Source: Glycomyces niveus
GTDB taxonomy: Bacteria; Actinomycetota; Actinomycetes; Mycobacteriales; Micromonosporaceae
DNA: 64,000 bases
Reading direction: 5' to 3'
Assembly: GCF_017592475.1 (NCBI RefSeq)
Contig: NZ_JAGFNP010000006.1
Location: forward strand, 130,995 to 194,994
Positions 28,090-37,952 of the stretch are shown in pieces. Positions within the stretch are counted from its first letter, which is position 1, and every line of letters starts with the position of its first letter. The translations under genes were made by a program, and so were the position numbers. The notes below the pieces were generated by a model. That model was not told the origin of the DNA and searched no databases. It saw nothing but the letters and a program-made list of their open reading frames with translations.

Positions 28090-28520
28090 CAGCCGACCAT
28101 TTCGCCGCTCGTGGCCGCGGGCCTGCGCACCGGCGTCTCCAGGTACGGCCTCACGCTCTTGACCAGAATGGACATCTCGTAACCGAGCACGCCCGCGTCG
28201 GCCTCGCGCCCCGCCGTCACCGCCAGGACCGCGCCCTGACCCGCCGTCGAGACGAACAGCAGCGTGTCGTCCAGCTCCGCCACGACCTGACGCACGCCGC
28301 CCGCCGAACCGAACTGGGCGCCCGCGCTCCGCGCCAGGCTGAACATGCCCGAAGCGATCGCCGAGAGCTGGTCGGCCTGGTCGACCCCCAGCCCGTGGAA
28401 CGCCTTCTTCATGCCGTCCGAAGACAGCAGCAGCGCACTGCGGGTGTGCGGAACCTTCCGCACCAGCCCCGCCAGCAGCCAGCTCAGATCCGACTGCACG
28501 CCTGCCTCGTCGCCTGCCAT
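28089..28520 (-). CDS. cvnB: Conservon protein CvnB (roadblock/LC7 domain)
   Basis: 143 residues forming one roadblock/LC7 domain (LSWLLAGLVRKVPHTRSALLLSSDGMKKAFHGLGVDQADQLSAIASGMFSLA), a family that acts as GTPase regulator or scaffold and here is expected to modulate CvnD. Its ATG at 28520 overlaps the TAA stop of cvnA by one base. Confidence 0.95.
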   Translation of the reverse strand: MAGDEAGVQSDLSWLLAGLVRKVPHTRSALLLSSDGMKKAFHGLGVDQADQLSAIASGMFSLARSAGAQFGSAGGVRQVVAELDDTLLFVSTAGQGAVLAVTAGREADAGVLGYEMSILVKSVRPYLETPVRRPAATSGEMVG

Positions 28521-30328
28521 TAGAACTCCTCATTCCTATACGGGGAACCGTCGGTTGCGGGGATCTGCGGACCGGCGTCCGCGCGCTGCTGGCCCTGCTG
28601 GAACGCCCGCATCAAGCCCGGGTCGTGCCCGACCTCCGAACCGCGCGCCCCCTGCTGCGGAGCATCCCGCAACTGCGGGGCCAGGTGCGTCTGCTTGTTG
28701 CGTTTCGGCAGGGCCGGACGCCCGTCCGACTCGAAGGCATGGGCGCCATCGGAACCGTTCACGCGGTCCTCCGGGTAGCTCGTCACGGCTTGGAGCTCGG
28801 CCGTCACCGGCAGGGCACCAGTGTCGACCGAAGGCGCGCCATTGGCGCCGGCGTACGCGGGCGTGAACACGGGCGAGTCCATGCGCGGCTCCGGCGACGC
28901 CATCTGATGACGCCCCGTCCCCGCCGTCGGCAGCGGACGCAACTGCATCGCCGGCAGCTGCGGCGGCGTCGCCGCACCCGGCTGCCGCACCGGCATCGGC
29001 TCCGCGACCGGGATCTCCCGCCGCTCAGGCGCCTTCGGCGGCGCCGGCGTGTCATCGCCCAGCAGCACCTCGGGCACCACCAGGATCGCCTGCGTCCCAC
29101 CGAAGATGTTCGACTGCAGCTGCACCGTCAGCGCGTGCCGGTGCGCCAGCGACGAGACCACGTACAGGCCGATGCGGCCGTCCGCCAGCAACTCGTCCAA
29201 GTCCACCTGGTCCGGCGTCGCCAGCATCGTGTTGAACCGGTCCCGCTCATGCGGCTCCATGCCCAGGCCGCGGTCCTCCACCTCGACCGCCAGGCCCGTC
29301 CGGACCCGCGCCACCCGGATCAGCACCTGCGTGTTCGGCGCCGAGAACGTCGTCGCGTTCTCCACCAGCTCCGCCACCAAGTGGATGATGTCCGCGACCG
29401 CGTGCCCCTTCAACGTGCCGTCGATGGGGCGCACCAGCTTCACGCGGGCGTACTGCTCCACCTCGGCCACCGCCGAACGCAGCGCCTCGTACACGTTGAC
29501 CGGACGCGACCACTGCCGGTGCGAGGTCGCACCGCCGAGCACCGCCAGGTTCTCCGCGTGGCGGCGGATCCGCGTCGCCAAGTGGTCCACCGAGAACAGG
29601 CCCTTGAGGAGATCCGGGTCCTCGACCTGGTTCTCCAACTCGTCGAGCTGCTCGATCTCCCGGTGCACCAGCGACTGCAGCCGCCGGGCCAGGTTCACGA
29701 AGATGCCGACGCGCGAGTTCACGTCCACCGCGTCGATCGGACCCGACGTCACCGCCGCGGCAGGAGCGCTCGCGGGCACCGGGGCCGGACGGCGCGCGCC
29801 GCGGGCCGCGACGGCCTCCGCGGCGGCCCGCAAGTGCCGAGCCTCCGCCGCCAGGAGGCGAAGCGCCTCATCGGTGGTGGGCGCGCTGGCGCCCGGGTTG
29901 GGCAGCGGGACGGACCAGCGCTGCTCGGCGGGCAGGTCGCTCTGGAGGTCGTCGAGCACGTGCCAGACCTTGTAGTGCGTCTCGACCGTGGCGCGGCGGA
30001 CCGAGAGGATCCGGCGGTTGAGGTCGGCGTCGGCCTTGGCGGCGGCGCTGGCCGCGAAGTAGGCGATCAGGGCGGCAAGGAGCAGTGCCGTGCCGATGAC
30101 TACAGGGACCATCCAGGCGGGACGGTCCAGTGGGGCTTGCGTCAGGGAGAGTGCGACGCCGGCGCCGAGGACCACTGCGGCGCCGAGGGGCAGCAGGGCC
30201 ATGCGGAGCAGGCGGGGCTTGAGGTCGGCCGGGGTGGCGGACTCGTCTCCGGTGTACGAACCGGAGGGGAGGGACGCTGGCCCGGGGGGTTGATAAGTAT
30301 GGGTTGTGGACCGAGATGTTTCGGGCAT
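28520..30328 (-). CDS. cvnA: Conservon sensor CvnA (histidine-kinase-like ATPase, membrane protein)
   Basis: 602 residues. Two adjacent membrane helices (LLRMALLPLGAAVVLGAGVALSL; WMVPVVIGTALLLAALIAYFAA) near residues 40-95 with almost no extracellular loop. A helical dimerisation region follows, then a HATPase_c domain with N box ELVENATTFSAPNTQV, G1 VEDRGLGM and G2 GRIGLYVVSSLAHRH. The last 180 residues are Pro/Ala-rich and disordered. No phospho-acceptor His box like that of ordinary sensor kinases is evident, as in other CvnA proteins. ATG 30328 was chosen because AAGGA stands five bases upstream. ATG 30334 has no room for an RBS. Confidence 0.92.
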   Translation of the reverse strand: MPETSRSTTHTYQPPGPASLPSGSYTGDESATPADLKPRLLRMALLPLGAAVVLGAGVALSLTQAPLDRPAWMVPVVIGTALLLAALIAYFAASAAAKADADLNRRILSVRRATVETHYKVWHVLDDLQSDLPAEQRWSVPLPNPGASAPTTDEALRLLAAEARHLRAAAEAVAARGARRPAPVPASAPAAAVTSGPIDAVDVNSRVGIFVNLARRLQSLVHREIEQLDELENQVEDPDLLKGLFSVDHLATRIRRHAENLAVLGGATSHRQWSRPVNVYEALRSAVAEVEQYARVKLVRPIDGTLKGHAVADIIHLVAELVENATTFSAPNTQVLIRVARVRTGLAVEVEDRGLGMEPHERDRFNTMLATPDQVDLDELLADGRIGLYVVSSLAHRHALTVQLQSNIFGGTQAILVVPEVLLGDDTPAPPKAPERREIPVAEPMPVRQPGAATPPQLPAMQLRPLPTAGTGRHQMASPEPRMDSPVFTPAYAGANGAPSVDTGALPVTAELQAVTSYPEDRVNGSDGAHAFESDGRPALPKRNKQTHLAPQLRDAPQQGARGSEVGHDPGLMRAFQQGQQRADAGPQIPATDGSPYRNEEF

Positions 30329-30699
30329 CGCCATCCTTACGACATGGCCAATCGGCTTCCGTGATACCGGGAAGTCACAAAGTCGTTGCAGCAGAAGGGA
30401 AAGCCATGTCCCCACCGGCTGTTTCGACAGAATGGTATCAGCGCTCAGTTCCCTGGATAGCATGGCTGTCTTGTCGAGTCAACCTGGAGATGCAATCGGC
30501 CGTGCGGCCGGAGATCGCCGCCCGAAGGGACGAAGTGCAGCTCAGGAGGCGTGTCGACACGGAGAGTGAAGGGCTTGGGAGAGAGGGCGACTCATCACCC
30601 GTTCGAGCGGCGGCGGCAGAGGTGCGATGTAGGACACTCCAGGACCGGACGGCCCCACTCCGTCCGATCCCGTTGTCCGGCAACTCGTTCCCGACGCCG
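30329..30699. other. Leader region of the conservon
   Basis: 371 bases between the cvnA start and tRNA-Leu. It holds one convincing promoter on the minus strand (listed separately at 30454-30482). No ORF with coding bias and no strong hairpin were seen. Confidence 0.5.
30454..30482 (-). promoter_or_regulatory. Sigma-70-like promoter of the cvn operon
   Basis: On the minus strand TTGACT (30477-30482) and TATCCA (30454-30459) are separated by exactly 17 bases. Transcription would start near 30447, leaving about 120 bases of leader before cvnA. Confidence 0.55.
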
Positions 30700-30782
30700 T
30701 GCCCGAGACGGGATTTGAACCCGCAAGTCTCACGACGGCCGGTTTTAAGCCGACTGTGTCTACCAGATTCCACCACTCGGGC
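30700..30782 (-). tRNA. tRNA-Leu (TAA), bldA-type
   Basis: An 83-nt class II tRNA with long variable arm. The minus strand starts GCCCGAGTGGTGGAATCTGG, anticodon arm GTCGG-CTTAAAA-CCGGC (anticodon TAA), T-arm GCGGGTTCAAATCCCG, acceptor CTCGGGC with discriminator A. It decodes the rare UUA codon, the role of bldA in Streptomyces. It stands 126 bases from the repeats that flank the HNH gene. Confidence 0.96.
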
Positions 30783-31174
30783 CCGTATGCTGCCACGCTA
30801 GCGGGAAACGGCGCGCCGTGGTCACCCCGAGTTGCGACGCAAGTGCGTTCACCTGAGGAAACGCCGAAGTGTCGGGATCCTGACACTTGCAGGTTCAGTT
30901 CCCTTGCGGTTCAAGCGGCAGCGACGAGAGGGAGTGCTTCCATCGCACCACTTCCACATTGGCGTCGTCTGTACACAAGGTTCAAGCGGCAGCGACGAAG
31001 AGGCAGCCCAATCCTGGGGTCGGCCGGCGGACTGGAGGTCGGGCTGGGGCCGCCTCAAGTCTACTTTGGACACAATTTCACCCGATCGAGTGATGACACC
31101 GATGCCCATACCTGTCACCATTGACCTATAACAGTCAGACCCACAAACGGATAACCTCCAAGGGGGTGAGCAGG
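30783..31174. other. Intergenic stretch left of the HNH gene
   Basis: 392 bases. Besides the two repeat copies at 30908 and 30979 I see only a purine-rich RBS for the HNH gene (AGGGGG, 31161-31166). A frame of 99 codons across it (30832-31131) has no coding bias and is rejected. Confidence 0.5.
30908..31003 (-). repeat. Two exact 20-bp direct repeats, left flank of the HNH gene
   Basis: GGTTCAAGCGGCAGCGACGA occurs at 30908-30927 and 30979-30998 (71-base period). On the minus strand the second copy extends to CCTCTTCGTCGCTGCC + GCTTGAACC. The same sequence recurs in the opposite orientation on the right of the HNH gene (32773-32946). Confidence 0.85.
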
Positions 31175-32560
31175 ATGAATGGCACAGACCGAATCTCCCA
31201 GGCAGCCACCCTGCGCCCCCGGATCGATTCCCTCACCTCTCAGTTGTGCGCTGTCGAGGCCAATCTCCTGCAAGCGGTCATCGCTTATACCTCCCAAGGG
31301 CTGCACAAGGAGTGCGACGGCTTCTCCGGCATCCGGGACTGGATCAAGGAGTCCTTCAACCTCAACGAGGCCTGCGCGGGGCAGATCGCCTCCATCGCCC
31401 GCCTCTCCCCGAAGTTCAAGCACCTCACCGAGGCCGCCCTCTCGGGGTTCGCCCGCATCGACGCCATCGCCTACGCCATGCGCCGCATCGAACGCGAAGG
31501 CCTGGCCGTCTACTCCCGGGTGCCTTACCCCGCCCCGGTCAAGTCCCCCTACGGTGCAACGCTCTGTCGGACACCCGAGGAGCTGATCCGGGAGTACTGC
31601 ATCCACTCCACCCGCTCCGAACTCGCCGAGCACCTGGACCGCATCTGCGCCGAGCTCTTCGACCAGCAGTCCCTGCTCGATGCGATGAGCCAGCAGTCCC
31701 TCGCCTGGCTGGAGGTCAACCAGCGCCCGGATGGCATGTGGGACATCGAAGGCCTGCTCACCGACGACACCGGGAAGCTCATCAGCAACGTCCTGAAGAC
31801 CGCCGTTCCCCCTCCCCGCCAAGAGGAGCTGGATGAGGACGGCCTGCTTCCCCGCGTCTCCGGCCGCAATGCCGAAGCCCTGCACCAGATGGCGGCCGCC
31901 TACGGCACCGACCCTGCGGCTCCCAAGCGGCACGGCCACACCGCGACCCTGAACCTCACCTGCGACCTGGCCACCCTGCGGGGCGAGAAGACCGGTCGGC
32001 TCCCCATGCTCGACGGCAAGCCGATCTCGGTCTCCAAGGCCCGCCTCCTTGCCTGCGAAGCGGGCGTCATCCCCTCGGTCTTCGACTACAGCACCGGCGA
32101 GGCCATCGAACTGGGCCGCACCAAGCGCCTCCCCAACGCGGCCCTCCGCCACAAGCTCGAACTCGAGCAGCCGGGCGGATGCGCTTGGTCCGGGTGCCGG
32201 GCGCCGATCTCATGGACCGAGGCGCACCACCTGGAGCACTGGGCGGACGGGGGCTTGACCGCCGCCGAGAACTTGATCCTGCTCTGCCGATTCCACCACA
32301 GTAGAATCCACACGGGCAAATGGAACATTGCGAAGACCGGTCCTGGTAAGGCCGAGATTCGGCACCAGCGCACGGGCTTGACCGATGGGGAATGGGAAGC
32401 CGACCTCTTGAAGGATCTGCCGAACGGGCATGACTCCTCGGAATGGTCGCCCACTTATCGGCGGGAGCTGACCGACTATGCCGCCTGGTACGCCCAGAAG
32501 AGCATGGAGCTGACGGTCGCCAAGACCCGAGAGCAGTTCCGGAAGAAGGAGACCGCGCCG
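31175..32560 (+). CDS. DUF222 / HNH endonuclease domain protein (REP13E12-like); frame has no stop where expected
   Basis: DUF222 helical region (about 1-320) followed by an HNH nuclease: [44 protein letters not shown], with a Cys pair, the metal-binding HH, Asn and terminal HH-x3-H. Start ATG 31175 has AGGGGG eight bases upstream. Family members of about 450-500 residues are the proteins of the mycobacterial REP13E12 repeats and look mobile. Similarity-like coding fades at about 32560, but there is no in-frame stop until 35788, the stop of the arginine deiminase gene, which shares this frame. A TTA codon (32597-32599) and a hairpin (32605-32628) lie where the gene should end. The end given is my estimate of the recognisable protein. 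It may be a broken gene. Confidence 0.75.
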
Positions 32561-32604
32561 GTGGCCCTTCGGGAAGATCCGGGTGATCCCCCGTTCTTAC
32601 CCTG

Positions 32605-32628
32605 CCCTCAGCGGGCGACTGCTGAGGG
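32605..32628 (+). terminator. Hairpin just after the HNH coding region
   Basis: CCCTCAGC/GCTGAGGG, an 8-bp stem with an 8-base loop. No T-run. A further CCCCTCAGC copy lies near 32675. Confidence 0.5.
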
Positions 32629-32772
32629 GAGCGCAGGTCGATGCCAGCGCAGCCCGATTCCCAGGGGGGACCGGGCCCCTCAGCATGTCCGGGGTCGGAT
32701 GGGGGGCACTCAGGACGCCCTTCGGGAACAGTCCGGGCCCGTCGGCCGCCGTCTGACCGGGGAAGCAGGAGA

Positions 32773-32946
32773 CCTCTTCGTCGCTGCCCGCCTGAACCAG
32801 GACCGGGACAGACCGGGAGGCCGCCGTCCGAGCCCGGCCTGCTCCTGCCTCTCTGTCGCTGCCAGGTTGAACCGGGAACCCGCCCGCCCGAGCCCGCCGT
32901 CCGAGCCCGCCCTTCCCCCACCCCTCAGTCGCCGCCTGCTTGAACC
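32773..32946 (+). repeat. Three diverged direct repeats, right flank of the HNH gene, inverted relative to the left flank
   Basis: Copies at 32773-32798 (CCTCTTCGTCGCTGCC + CGCCTGAACC), 32853-32873 (CTGTCGCTGCCAGGTTGAACC pattern) and 32926-32946 (CAGTCGCCGCCTGCTTGAACC pattern), spaced 76 and 73 bases. The first shares 16 identical bases plus a near-identical tail with the left-flank copy at 30979-31003 in opposite orientation. Confidence 0.7.
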
Positions 32947-33065
32947 CGGACGTGCCGCCACCCCTCTGGGGCCATCGGCGCGAAGTCGCATTTCAGCCCT
33001 CCCGCCGGAGTTATATTCAGGTCTCATTGCCTGTACCGCCTGCCCGACCAGCGAGGATGCGATCG

Positions 33066-34520
33066 ATGGCGCAACCCGCACCGCCCACCAGCACCGCCGA
33101 GGCCACCAGTCCCACCGCGAAGTTGGCGTTCTGGACGCTCACCTCGATGGTGGTGGGCTCCATGGTCGGCGCAGGGGTGTTCTCCCTCCCCGCACGGTTC
33201 GCGCAGCAGACCGGGGTCGCCGGGGCGCTGATCTCGTGGGCGATCGCCGGGACGGGCATGTTGATGCTGGCGTTCGTGTTCCAGCGCCTGGCCATGCGCC
33301 GCCCCGACCTCGATGCGGGGGTGTACGCGTACGCCAAAGCGGGATTCGGCGAGTACCCCGGGTTCTTCTCGGCGATCGGCTACTGGGCCAGCGCCTGCGT
33401 GGGCAATGTGACGTACTGGGTCCTCATCATGTCCACCGCGGGAGCGCTCATCCCCGCGCTCGGCGAGGGCGACACGGTCCTCGCGATCGCGCTCTCCTCC
33501 GCCGGCCTGTGGGGGTTCTTCCTGCTGATCAAGCAGGGCGTGAAGGAGGCTGCGGCGATCAACCGGGTCGTGACGGTCGCCAAGCTGATCCCGATCGGCG
33601 TGTTCGTGGTCCTGGCGCTGTTCTTCTTCGATCCGGGCGTGTTCGCGGAGAACTGGGCCGGGGCGGATTACGCGGGGTCGCTGTTCTCCCAGGTGAAGGG
33701 GACGATGCTGGCGACAGTGTTCGTGTTCCTGGGCGTCGAGGGCGCGAGCGTGTACTCGCGGCACGCGCGCCGCCGCGAGGACGTGGGTCGGGCGACGATC
33801 ACAGGTTTCCTCTCGGTCTTCGCGGTGTTCGCGTCAGTGACGATCGTGTCGTACGGGATCATGCCGATGGGCGAGATCGCGGAGCTGCGCCAGCCGTCGA
33901 TGGCCGGAGTCCTGGAGCACGCGGTGGGCACCTGGGGCATGGTGTTCGTGTCGGTCGGCCTGGTGGTCTCGGTGCTGGGCGCGTATCTGGCGTGGACGCT
34001 GATGGCGGCGGAAGTGCTGTTCGTGGCCGCGAAGGACAAGGACATGCCCCGGTTCCTCTCCAAGGCGACGGCCGAGGACGTCCCGGTCCCGGCGCTGGTG
34101 CTCTCGACGGCGCTCTCCCAGGTGGTCCTGGTGGTGACCTACTTCTCCGAGGACGCGTTCAATTTCGCGCTGGACATGACCAGCGCACTCACGCTGATCC
34201 CGTTCCTTCTCGCGGCGCTCTTCGCAGTGAAAGTGGCGTTCGGCTGGGACCGGGGAGCGGGGAGCCGCGGCGGCGGGGCCGAGATCGCGGTGGCGGTGCT
34301 GGCGACGGTGTACACGGCGTTCCTGCTGTTCGCGGCCGGGCCGAAGTTCGTGCTGGTGTCGTTCATCGTGTACGCGCCGGCGACGATCCTGTTCGTGATG
34401 TCCCGCCGCGAGCAGAGGCGGCGGCTCTTCAGCCCTGGCGAGGCGGTCTTGCTGGGTGTCGCGGTGCTGGCGGCGGCGCTGGGGGTGCTCGCGCTCGGGA
34501 TGAACTGGATCAGCATCTGA
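33066..34520 (+). CDS. arcD: APC-family basic amino acid antiporter, arginine/ornithine type (ArcD-like)
   Basis: 484 residues, about twelve to thirteen membrane helices. The N-terminal helix reads [31 protein letters not shown], the substrate-binding G-S/M-G-x-G-V-F loop of the arginine:ornithine / lysine antiporters, followed by [35 protein letters not shown] 33066 chosen over ATG 33057 because GAGG precedes it by nine bases. It ends 26 bases before arginine deiminase, so the pair forms an operon importing arginine and exporting ornithine or citrulline. Confidence 0.88.
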   Translation: MAQPAPPTSTAEATSPTAKLAFWTLTSMVVGSMVGAGVFSLPARFAQQTGVAGALISWAIAGTGMLMLAFVFQRLAMRRPDLDAGVYAYAKAGFGEYPGFFSAIGYWASACVGNVTYWVLIMSTAGALIPALGEGDTVLAIALSSAGLWGFFLLIKQGVKEAAAINRVVTVAKLIPIGVFVVLALFFFDPGVFAENWAGADYAGSLFSQVKGTMLATVFVFLGVEGASVYSRHARRREDVGRATITGFLSVFAVFASVTIVSYGIMPMGEIAELRQPSMAGVLEHAVGTWGMVFVSVGLVVSVLGAYLAWTLMAAEVLFVAAKDKDMPRFLSKATAEDVPVPALVLSTALSQVVLVVTYFSEDAFNFALDMTSALTLIPFLLAALFAVKVAFGWDRGAGSRGGGAEIAVAVLATVYTAFLLFAAGPKFVLVSFIVYAPATILFVMSRREQRRRLFSPGEAVLLGVAVLAAALGVLALGMNWISI

Positions 34521-34546
34521 CCCGTTGGGGGACAGGGAGGAATGCG

Positions 34547-35788
34547 ATGAGCAACGGTTACGGGGTCTATTCGGAGGTCGGCAGGCTGCGGAAGGTGCTG
34601 GTGTGCCGTCCGGGGCTGGCGCATCGGCGGTTGACGCCGACGAACGCGGACGGGCTGCTGTTCGACGATGTGATGTGGGTGGAGAACGCGCAGCGCGACC
34701 ACCTCGACTTCGTGAGCAAGATGGAGGCCAGAGGCGTGCAGGTCGTGGAGTTGCACGACGTGCTGAGTGCGACGATGGCCGATCCGGCGGCGCGTTCGTG
34801 GTTGCTCGACCGGAAGATCACCGCGAACGAGGTGGGGCTGGGCCTGATCGAGCCGACCCGGGCGTACCTGGAGTCGCTGGGACCCGCGGAGCTCGCGGAG
34901 CACCTCATCGGCGGCCTGTCCACACTCGAGCTCCCGGACGATCTGCGGGGGCCGTACATCGCGCTGGCGCGGGAGTCGACGGGGGTGCGGGAGTACCTGA
35001 TGCCACCGCTGCCGAACACCCTGTACACCAGGGACACCACCTGCTGGCTGTACGGCGGGCTGACCCTCAACCCGCTCTATTGGCCTGCGCGCCATGACGA
35101 GACGCTGCTGATGAAGGCGGTCTACACGTTCCACCCCGACTTCACGGGCTCGACCGTGTGGTGGGGCGACCCCGACCTGCCCTGGGGGCAGGCGACGTTC
35201 GAGGGCGGGGACATCATGCCGGTGGGGAACGGCGTGGTGCTGATGGGCATGTCCGAACGCACCTCCCGTCAGGCCATAACCCAAGTCGCGAAGGCGCTCT
35301 TCGAGCACGGTGCGGCGACGCGGGTCATCGTGGCGGCCATGCCGAAGCTGCGTTCGGCGATGCACCTGGACACCGTGTTCACCTTCGCGGACAGGGATGT
35401 CGTGACCCTGTACCCGAAGATCATGGACGCGGTGCACACCTTCTCCCTGTACCCCGCCGACCGGCAGCCGGGCATGGCGATCATCGACCACGGCGGCAAG
35501 GCGTTCACCGAAGTGGTCGCCGAAGCGCTCGGGCTGCCGGAGCTGCGGGTGATCGAGACCGGCGGCGACGTGTACGCCTCCGAACGGCAGCAATGGGACT
35601 CGGGCAACAACGCCGTGGCGCTCGAGCCGGGCGTGGTCATGACGTACGACCGCAACACCCAGACGAACACGCTCCTGCACAAGGCCGGCATCGAGGTGAT
35701 CACCATCGTCGGCGCCGAACTCGGCCGGGGCCGGGGCGGCGGGCACTGCATGACCTGCCCGTTGGAGCGGGACGCGGTCGATTTCTGA
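34547..35788 (+). CDS. arcA: Arginine deiminase
   Basis: 413-residue cytoplasmic enzyme hydrolysing arginine to citrulline and ammonia. Family blocks visible: [91 protein letters not shown], and the catalytic Cys in [28 protein letters not shown] upstream. Immediately follows the ArcD-like transporter. The arcB (ornithine carbamoyltransferase) and arcC (carbamate kinase) genes of the full ADI pathway are not next to it, so it may serve acid or ammonia stress rather than ATP generation. Confidence 0.97.
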   Translation: MSNGYGVYSEVGRLRKVLVCRPGLAHRRLTPTNADGLLFDDVMWVENAQRDHLDFVSKMEARGVQVVELHDVLSATMADPAARSWLLDRKITANEVGLGLIEPTRAYLESLGPAELAEHLIGGLSTLELPDDLRGPYIALARESTGVREYLMPPLPNTLYTRDTTCWLYGGLTLNPLYWPARHDETLLMKAVYTFHPDFTGSTVWWGDPDLPWGQATFEGGDIMPVGNGVVLMGMSERTSRQAITQVAKALFEHGAATRVIVAAMPKLRSAMHLDTVFTFADRDVVTLYPKIMDAVHTFSLYPADRQPGMAIIDHGGKAFTEVVAEALGLPELRVIETGGDVYASERQQWDSGNNAVALEPGVVMTYDRNTQTNTLLHKAGIEVITIVGAELGRGRGGGHCMTCPLERDAVDF

Positions 35789-35897
35789 AAATCAGGGCCC
35801 CGATATCGGCTTTCCGACAGCGCCCGGATTCGGCCGCCGGGCAGGGCCGACGCTGCGAGCATGAATCGTCATCGTCGTCTCACAGTGAGGTGGTCAA

Positions 35898-36260
35898 ATG
35901 CGACGAATCCTGGCCAGTGCGGCCGCAGCCCTGGCGATCGGCGCGGTCGGGGCCGCGCCCGCGGCCGCGGACCCGATCGCCGCAGAGCCGGTGGTCCAAG
36001 CGGACAGCGAGAGCGTGTACTGCTACGCCTCGTTCAGCGTCGACACCGTCGTGCGCGAGTACCCGAACGCGAGCGCGGGGCAGATCGGCCCGAAGATCCC
36101 GGCCGGCGAATGGGTCTCCGGATCGTGGTGCGCGCCGTTCACCGACGGCGGCAAGCACACGACCTGCGGGTCCTGGTCGCAGGTGTGGATCGTCGTGGAC
36201 TGGCACGACACGTGGGGCTTCGCGCACGTCGGCTGCCTGCAGTCGTACTACGTCGACTGA
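35898..36260 (+). CDS. Small secreted cysteine-containing protein, SH3-like
   Basis: 120 residues. A clear signal peptide (RRILASAAAALAIGAVGAAPAAA, cleavage near 24-26), mature domain of about 90 residues with four Cys (YCY, SWCAPF, TTCGSW, GCLQS) likely forming two disulfides. The spacing of Trp/Gly around VVREYPNASAGQIGPKIPAGEWV and WGFAHVGCLQ resembles bacterial SH3-like cell-wall domains. Function unknown. A 14-bp terminator follows. Confidence 0.78.
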   Translation: MRRILASAAAALAIGAVGAAPAAADPIAAEPVVQADSESVYCYASFSVDTVVREYPNASAGQIGPKIPAGEWVSGSWCAPFTDGGKHTTCGSWSQVWIVVDWHDTWGFAHVGCLQSYYVD

Positions 36261-36271
36261 CCCGGTGAGCA

Positions 36272-36308
36272 CGACCGGGCCGCGGGACTCTCAGCCGCGG
36301 CCCGGTCG
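36272..36308. terminator. Bidirectional terminator
   Basis: A 14-bp perfect stem CGACCGGGCCGCGG with its complement and a 9-base loop, between two convergent genes. The right arm overlaps the last codons of the 36291-36806 gene. Confidence 0.85.
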
Positions 36309-36806
36309 CCCGTTCCGCTTCGCGTCGTAGTAGACCGCCTCGCACAGGTCGTCCACGTCGTCGTCCTCGCGCCAGTCATCGAAGTCGGCCACGAACACCA
36401 TCTTCGCCTCCAACTGCCCATTCCCCTTGAGCAGCTTCAGGACCCGCCGCCAGTCCGCGAGGTTCGGGTGATCGTAGTCCCGGCAGGCCTCGGCCGGGCG
36501 GAGCAGCCGGATCGCCTGCTCCAGCGCCGTCGTGTACACCGGGTAGGACTTCGAACCGCCCGAGTGGCGCAGGACCGTCGCCATCACGACCGCCGGGAGC
36601 AGATGCTCCCCCGCGTTCGTGACGCCGAAGACCAGCTCCCCCGACACGTCGTAGACTCCCAGCCCGTGCGCGGCCGGGTCCTTCCAGCCGGGGAGGTCCG
36701 CGATGAGGCGCTCGCGCGCGGCGGCGATCTTCTCGCGGGTCTCCCACCGGTCGCCGAGCTCGTCGAGCAGGGCGGTCACGGTCGATTCGGCTTTCGATGA
36801 ACTCAT
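36291..36806 (-). CDS. Hypothetical protein, unrecognised family
   Basis: 171 residues, soluble, no signal peptide or membrane segment. N-terminal helix (SKAESTVTALLDELGDRWETREKIAAARERLIADL), then mixed alpha/beta (GVYDVSGELVFGVTNAGEHLLPAVVMATVLRH), and a highly acidic stretch DFDDWREDDDVDDL near the C-terminus. It lies 102 bases downstream of the opp operon in the same orientation. I do not recognise it and make no functional claim. Coding bias is typical of the chromosome. Confidence 0.7.
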   Translation of the reverse strand: MSSSKAESTVTALLDELGDRWETREKIAAARERLIADLPGWKDPAAHGLGVYDVSGELVFGVTNAGEHLLPAVVMATVLRHSGGSKSYPVYTTALEQAIRLLRPAEACRDYDHPNLADWRRVLKLLKGNGQLEAKMVFVADFDDWREDDDVDDLCEAVYYDAKRNGRPGRG

Positions 36807-36908
36807 GCCCGCAGTCTCGCACTGGCCGAGCCCGGCCAGCGAAGCGACCGCGCGAAACGAGACGGGCCGCCCCGCCCCGAAGGACGGAACGGCCCGGTAC
36901 GCTGCGCG

Positions 36909-37948
<1,040 letters not shown>

Positions 37949-37952
<4 letters not shown>

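Larger units (their letters stand above)
32561..33065. other. Degenerate region between HNH gene and arginine transporter
   Basis: 505 bases without a convincing gene, although the HNH frame stays open through it. It carries a hairpin at 32605-32628, then three diverged copies of an approximately 75-base repeat (listed separately), with CCGTCCGAGCCCG blocks repeated between them. Confidence 0.6.

Noticed and set aside
30832..31131. 99-codon frame left of the HNH gene
   Set aside because: No RBS, no coding bias, and it consists largely of the two repeats.
30908..32946. CRISPR-like array from the 71-76 base periodic repeats
   Set aside because: Only two or three copies per side, in opposite orientations, with diverged repeats and partly similar spacers. 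No cas genes nearby.
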